From positions 1 to 26,168 of the forward strand of contig JAIKWN010000042.1 in NCBI GenBank assembly GCA_024684665.1: a DNA stretch of 26,168 bases, written 5' to 3'. Shown here piece by piece: positions 22,383-26,168 of the stretch. Both the position numbers and the translations under genes were made by a program. Each line of letters opens with the position of its first letter. Position 1 is the first letter of the stretch. This stretch comes from Clostridiales bacterium. Its GTDB lineage: Bacteria; Bacillota_A; Clostridia; Christensenellales; Aristaeellaceae. The notes beneath the pieces are model-generated. The model had not been told where the DNA came from. It was given only the letters and a program-made list of their open reading frames with translations, and searched no databases.

Positions 22383-23567
22383 TCATACCTCGGGCATGAA
22401 GGGCTGATGGTTCTCTTTATAGCACAGCGTCCCGAATTCGTCGAAGTAAAGCGGCGTAGGCGCGGTGTCGATGTACTTGAGGATCTCGTCCATCCGCACG
22501 CTCTCCGAAAAGCTGACGAAGGAGAAACTGACGCCTGCGCGCTTAGCCCGCCCGGTACGCCCGATGCGGTGCACATAATACTCTTTCTTGTCTGGCAGGT
22601 CGTAATTCATGACGGCTTCCACATCGTCCACGTCAATACCGCGGGCCGCCACGTCAGTTGCAACAAGGATCTCAAAACTGCCCTTGCGATATCCGCTCAT
22701 AACCTTATCCCGCTTCGACTGCGGGATATCGCCATGCAGGCATTCGCAGCTGTATCCCTGCTTTTGCAGGCGCGCGCACAGGCGGGCTGTCATATCCTTC
22801 GTGTTGCAGAAGATCATGATACGCCGGTACTGATCGGTGTCCAGCAGGTACAAAAGGCTCTCATATTTCTGCTTCTGCTCACACTCGATCAGGTACTGCG
22901 TGATTTTCGGCCGGTCTTCTTCTTTCGCCTGCACGACGATCTCCACCGGATCTGTCTGATACTTCCAGGAGACCGTCAGAACGTCCTGGTTGGTGGTGGC
23001 ACTGAACATTACGATCTGCCGCGCGGGATCGACGCTTCCAATGATCTTCTCGACGTCCTCGATAAAGCCCATTTTGAGCATCTCGTCCGCCTCGTCCAGC
23101 ACCAGGGTATGCACGCCGCCAAGACGGATGTTCCCCCGCTGCATGTGATCGAGAAGCCGTCCCGGTGTTGCGACGATGATCTGCGGCTTTCGTTTGAGTG
23201 CTGTAAGCTGTTTCGGGAAGGGCTGCCCTCCGTAGATGACTGCGATACGTGCGCCCTTGATGTAATATGCGAGACTCGTCAGCTCTTCCGCGATCTGCTG
23301 AGCAAGCTCACGAGTCGGTGCCAGGACGACTTCCTGCACCGCCGGGTTTTCCAGACTGATGTATTCCAGCATGGGGATGCCAAATCCCAGCGTTTTCCCG
23401 GTTCCCGTCGGGGCGATGCCGATGATGTCATGCCCTTCCATCATTGGCGGGATGCATTTCTCCTGGATGCTCGTCAGCTCGGAAAACTCCATCCGGTCGA
23501 AAGCACGAATGACCTCCTGGCTGATCCCCATTTCCTGCAGCCGTTCATGTCCTCTGCTCGGTTCCAC
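22383..23567 (-). CDS. DEAD-box ATP-dependent RNA helicase
   Basis: DEAD-box helicases unwind short RNA duplexes in ribosome assembly or mRNA decay. The 394-aa protein has the compact two-domain core. Motifs are the Q-motif region (FSELTSIQEKCIP), APTGTGKT (52-59), APTRELAQQ, TPGR, DEAD (158-161), SAT (189-191), the VATDVAARGID block and HRIGRTGRAKRAG. It lacks the long basic C-terminal tail of CshA or DeaD, so no symbol is given. The frame extends to 23609, but GTG 23567 is preferred: GGAGG lies 5 nt before it and it begins 2 nt after the RodA stop, where a longer form would overlap rodA by 41 nt. Confidence 0.95.
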   Translation of the reverse strand: MEPSRGHERLQEMGISQEVIRAFDRMEFSELTSIQEKCIPPMMEGHDIIGIAPTGTGKTLGFGIPMLEYISLENPAVQEVVLAPTRELAQQIAEELTSLAYYIKGARIAVIYGGQPFPKQLTALKRKPQIIVATPGRLLDHMQRGNIRLGGVHTLVLDEADEMLKMGFIEDVEKIIGSVDPARQIVMFSATTNQDVLTVSWKYQTDPVEIVVQAKEEDRPKITQYLIECEQKQKYESLLYLLDTDQYRRIMIFCNTKDMTARLCARLQKQGYSCECLHGDIPQSKRDKVMSGYRKGSFEILVATDVAARGIDVDDVEAVMNYDLPDKKEYYVHRIGRTGRAKRAGVSFSFVSFSESVRMDEILKYIDTAPTPLYFDEFGTLCYKENHQPFMPEV

Positions 23568-23568
23568 T

Positions 23569-24765
23569 TTATCCTCCCTGTTCCTGCGCCGAACGTATCG
23601 GTTCCGCAATCTCTGTCCGACGCTGTTTCTTGTTTCTCGTCACATTCAACACAAGGCCAATCCCAGCCATGTTGGCGACGAGGTTCGTTCCACCATAGCT
23701 GATAAATGGCAGCGGGATCCCCGTAATCGGCATGACGCCGATGCACATGCCCACGTTTTCAAACACATGGAACAGCAGCATCGCCATAACGCCCAGGATC
23801 AGAAGCCTGCCAAAAGAATCGTCCGTATAATAAGATAAGAGCAGCATGCGCACGATCACGAACGCGTAGAGGCCCAGCAGTACCAGCGCGCCAACAAATC
23901 CGAGCGTTTCCCCAACCACCGTAAAAATAAAATCGGTGTGGTTCTCCGGAACGTAGTTCAGATGCGTCAGCGTTCCCTGCGCCCATGGGCCAGTTCCGGT
24001 CAGGCCTCCGGAGCCCACCGTAACCATGGAATTAACGATCTGATAGCTGCTGCCCGTAGGATCAGATTCCGGATTGATGAAGGCAACCAGTCGCAGCCAG
24101 CGGAAATCCTGCTTCCGAGACATATAGATGCCGATTACCAGGATACCGATGACCCCCAGAATACCCATGATTATGAGATTTCGCAGCCGGTATCCACTGG
24201 CAAACATGAGGACGATAAAAATGAACACAAAGACCAGAAGCGTTCCCACATCCGGCTGCGCAAGGATGAGAACCGCCGGAATACCAAAGTGCACCAGAAC
24301 ATACCCGAAGTAACCCCAATTCGGGATGGGATTCCCCGGATGTCTTGTCAAAGCCTTGGACAGTGTGATAATCAACGCAACTTTGGCCACTTCAGACGGC
24401 TGGAAGGTTCTGTCCAGAAACTGGAACCAGCCGCGGACACCGTTGATTTTACTGGTTGCCAGCACGAGTGTGAGCAAAAGCGCGTCCCCGATGTAAATGA
24501 GGGGCCACATGCGGCCAATCACCTCATAGGGGATCACCATCATCGCCGCCACCGCCGCAATGCTCACAATTACCCACAGCAGCTGCAGGCGACCGTTGTT
24601 TGCGTCCATGATCAGCTGCTGCATGGAACGGCCCTCGCCCAGCGTGGGATTGTAGTTCGCGATGGTGATCGCGAAGACTCCGTAAAGAGCCAGAAGATAC
24701 GCGCCGATGAGCAGCGGCCAGTCGAAATGGGCGACGCTGAGGCGCCTTTTGAAGCTTTCCTGCAA
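23569..24765 (-). CDS. rodA: Peptidoglycan glycosyltransferase RodA (SEDS family)
   Basis: RodA polymerises lipid II into glycan strands and works with a class B PBP during cell elongation. The 398-aa polytopic protein has about ten membrane segments. It shows SEDS signatures FQPSEVAKVALIITLSK, LAQPDVGTLLVF, PENHTDFIFTVVGE (carrying the catalytic aspartate) and PLPFISYGGTN near the C-terminus. The start is TTG, supported by GGAGGAG 5 nt upstream; no ATG is available nearby. It comes after a PBP2 gene and a MinD-like gene, the order of an mre-type shape cluster. Confidence 0.95.
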   Translation of the reverse strand: MQESFKRRLSVAHFDWPLLIGAYLLALYGVFAITIANYNPTLGEGRSMQQLIMDANNGRLQLLWVIVSIAAVAAMMVIPYEVIGRMWPLIYIGDALLLTLVLATSKINGVRGWFQFLDRTFQPSEVAKVALIITLSKALTRHPGNPIPNWGYFGYVLVHFGIPAVLILAQPDVGTLLVFVFIFIVLMFASGYRLRNLIIMGILGVIGILVIGIYMSRKQDFRWLRLVAFINPESDPTGSSYQIVNSMVTVGSGGLTGTGPWAQGTLTHLNYVPENHTDFIFTVVGETLGFVGALVLLGLYAFVIVRMLLLSYYTDDSFGRLLILGVMAMLLFHVFENVGMCIGVMPITGIPLPFISYGGTNLVANMAGIGLVLNVTRNKKQRRTEIAEPIRSAQEQGG

Positions 24766-24777
24766 GATACTCCTCCG

Positions 24778-25455
24778 TTATGAGAATGCAGCCGCGGAGA
24801 GAAGCGATTCCGCCGCCCTGCATAGGGTCTTCCGGATCCCCCGATCGTCCGTTCTGCTTTGCTGCTGAATGAAGAGCAGCGGTCTTCTCCCCGTGATTTC
24901 TTCCGCAAGAGCAGATATCTTCTCCTGCGCACGCCGCTCCGGCGGGGCGAAATTCACGATAAGATCGCAGCGCACTTCGCCGCTTTCCAAGATAAACAGT
25001 CGCTGCGCCGCCTGGCGTAGAGCGGTTTCATCCGGTGCAGATAGCACGAGCAGCCTGTCGTTCGCCTGAAGGGATCTCGGATCAGGACCTTCCTCTCCTG
25101 TACCGGTATCGACGATAACGGAGTCGCTGATTTCCCCAAGGCGGGAAATAAGAGACTCGTATTCCATAACACCAGGAGGCCCTTCAAAGGAAGCGATCGC
25201 CAGCTGGAGACCGGGTACCCCGCAGCTGTACAGCGTCTCTTCCAGTTCTGCCTGTCCCAAAAGAACATCTGCCAGACTCAGGACTGCGCCCTCCACCGAA
25301 AGCCGCTCCCGGCAGGCGGTAAGGCTACCAGCCGCGTCCAGAAGATTCACCGGCTTTCCCGTTTTTCCAGTCTTTTCCGCTTTTATTTCCGCCAGCGCGC
25401 AAGCGAGACACGTTTTCCCGGTTCCGCCCGCAGCGGAGCATATATACCAGACCAT
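24778..25455 (-). CDS. Divergent MinD/ParA-like ATPase in the cell-shape cluster
   Basis: The 225-aa protein has a P-loop at 7-15 in the form SAAGGTGKT. It resembles the deviant Walker A of MinD/ParA proteins (KGGxGKT), but the signature lysine is replaced by alanine. A Walker-B-like VIVDTGTGEEG follows near 113-123, and the fold ends in a helical tail. Its place between a PBP2 gene and rodA is where minD (with minC and minE) lies in many Clostridia, yet no minC or minE is seen between them. It is shorter and more divergent than true MinD, so it may be a specialised or degenerate member. AGGATGGG lies 5 nt before ATG. Confidence 0.75.
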   Translation of the reverse strand: MVWYICSAAGGTGKTCLACALAEIKAEKTGKTGKPVNLLDAAGSLTACRERLSVEGAVLSLADVLLGQAELEETLYSCGVPGLQLAIASFEGPPGVMEYESLISRLGEISDSVIVDTGTGEEGPDPRSLQANDRLLVLSAPDETALRQAAQRLFILESGEVRCDLIVNFAPPERRAQEKISALAEEITGRRPLLFIQQQSRTDDRGIRKTLCRAAESLLSAAAFS

Positions 25456-25469
25456 GGATTCCCATCCTG

Positions 25470-26168
25470 TCAGTACGCCAGCGAATTGGTCGGCGCCATG
25501 ATGTCGTCGCCGCCGATCAGCCGGTGATCCAGATAATATTTGCAGATTTCACGCACCGTAATGGAACAGTAAGCTCCGCTGTAGCCGTGAGGGATGTAGA
25601 CGCAAAGCGCGATTTCCGGATTTTCGTAGGGGGCGAAGGCCACCATCCAGGCATTGTTTTCAAGATCGATGTCCGTCTTTTCCGCCGTTCCCGTTTTCGC
25701 GCCGATATGCTCACCGATGCCGGTACCGGCGAAGAAGCGCGTTGCAGTACCTTCGGCTTCCGTAACGCCGTACATCCCTTCCCGGATTTTCGACAGATAC
25801 TCGTCCAGTCCTTCTCCTTCGATCTGAGAGGCCAGAATCGGCTGCGTCTGGCTGATGATTTCACCCTCCGGAGAGATGATCGAATCGATCAGTCGCAGGT
25901 CGTAAACCTTGCCACCGTTAGCAACTGCAGCCACATAGCGGGCGAGCGCCACCGGCGTGACCGTGGTTATGGACTGACCGACGGCGCACATGATAGCCTC
26001 GGAACCGCCCCATTTGATCTCGTTCAGCATGATGTAGGTATCGCCGGCCACGATCTGCAGATAAACCAGTTCGCGGGGCATATCAAGCTCTTCCATGAGG
26101 ATGGTACGGATCTCGGGCAGCCAGTCGCTCTGGTTGTAATCGACGGCCATGTCCATGAGGCGCTTCAC
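25470..26168 (-). CDS. Penicillin-binding protein 2 (class B), C-terminal part only
   Basis: This is the C-terminal 232 residues of a class B transpeptidase, which cross-links peptidoglycan during elongation. The gene runs off the window's right end, so the N-terminal anchor, the dimerisation region and the S-x-x-K active site are outside. Visible family features are the MLNEIKWGGSEAIMCAVGQS block, VTPVALARYVAAVANGG and the KTGTAE box (about 161-166). The last is followed by NNAWMVAFAPYENPEIALCVYI, typical of PBP2/SpoVD-like enzymes. Pairing with rodA argues for the elongation enzyme rather than a division PBP. The MinD-like gene starts 14 nt after its stop. Confidence 0.93.
   Translation of the reverse strand: MKRLMDMAVDYNQSDWLPEIRTILMEELDMPRELVYLQIVAGDTYIMLNEIKWGGSEAIMCAVGQSITTVTPVALARYVAAVANGGKVYDLRLIDSIISPEGEIISQTQPILASQIEGEGLDEYLSKIREGMYGVTEAEGTATRFFAGTGIGEHIGAKTGTAEKTDIDLENNAWMVAFAPYENPEIALCVYIPHGYSGAYCSITVREICKYYLDHRLIGGDDIMAPTNSLAY

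Noticed and set aside
22017..23702. 561-codon antisense frame opposite the helicase and metG start
   Set aside because: Shadow frame; the opposite strand carries all helicase motifs.

Overview
The window is from a bacterial chromosome, most likely an anaerobic, gut-type member of Clostridia (Bacillota). The grounds are the ylxM-ffh-rpsP-khpA-rimM block, the der-plsY and DUF512-der pairings, the PBP2/MinD-like/RodA wall cluster, strong AGGAGG ribosome binding sites, frequent GTG/TTG starts and fairly GC-rich coding DNA. A finer placement is not safe from sequence alone.

Region 1 (1-2310) is foreign DNA. It is AT-richer than the rest and nearly gene-free apart from one insertion sequence of the IS110 family, IS1111 type, on the minus strand. 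The ends can be set at 7 and 1844. Perfect 12-bp inverted repeats lie 3 bp and 7 bp inside these ends, and joining the ends creates a TTGACA-17-GATAAT promoter. A third repeat copy covers the transposase ribosome binding site and start codon and can pair with the left-end copy. Between the right end and the transposase stop lie about 570 non-coding bases. The last 258 (332-589) fold into a closed, branched structure in which all eight non-Watson-Crick pairs counted are G.U on the plus strand, opposite to the transposase.

Region 2 (2311-2390) is the junction with the chromosome. It holds the 3' 47 nt of a tRNA-Arg(ACG) gene, from the anticodon stem to CCA, followed by its terminator. The 5' part is absent. 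This is the footprint left when an element integrates into the 3' end of a tRNA gene.

Region 3 (2391-16250) begins with a small unknown gene and an LCP wall-polymer ligase on the minus strand. It then runs on the plus strand through protein targeting and ribosome genes (ylxM, ffh, rpsP, khpA, rimM), two unknown secreted proteins where trmD and rplS would be expected, Holliday-junction and queuosine genes (ruvA, ruvB, queA), and a DUF512 radical-SAM-like protein with der and plsY. Promoters and terminators split it into transcription units.

Region 4 (16250-26168) holds a phosphoribosyltransferase (-), dut and a free-methionine sulfoxide reductase (+), then two tight minus-strand groups. The first is metG-tatD-ABC permease-RluA-type pseudouridine synthase. 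The second is a PBP2 (cut by the window end), a MinD-like ATPase, RodA and a DEAD-box helicase. No complete tRNA, rRNA or CRISPR array was seen. The most unusual material is the IS1111-type element with its RNA and two-state expression design; the rest is mostly conserved core genome with some local rearrangements.
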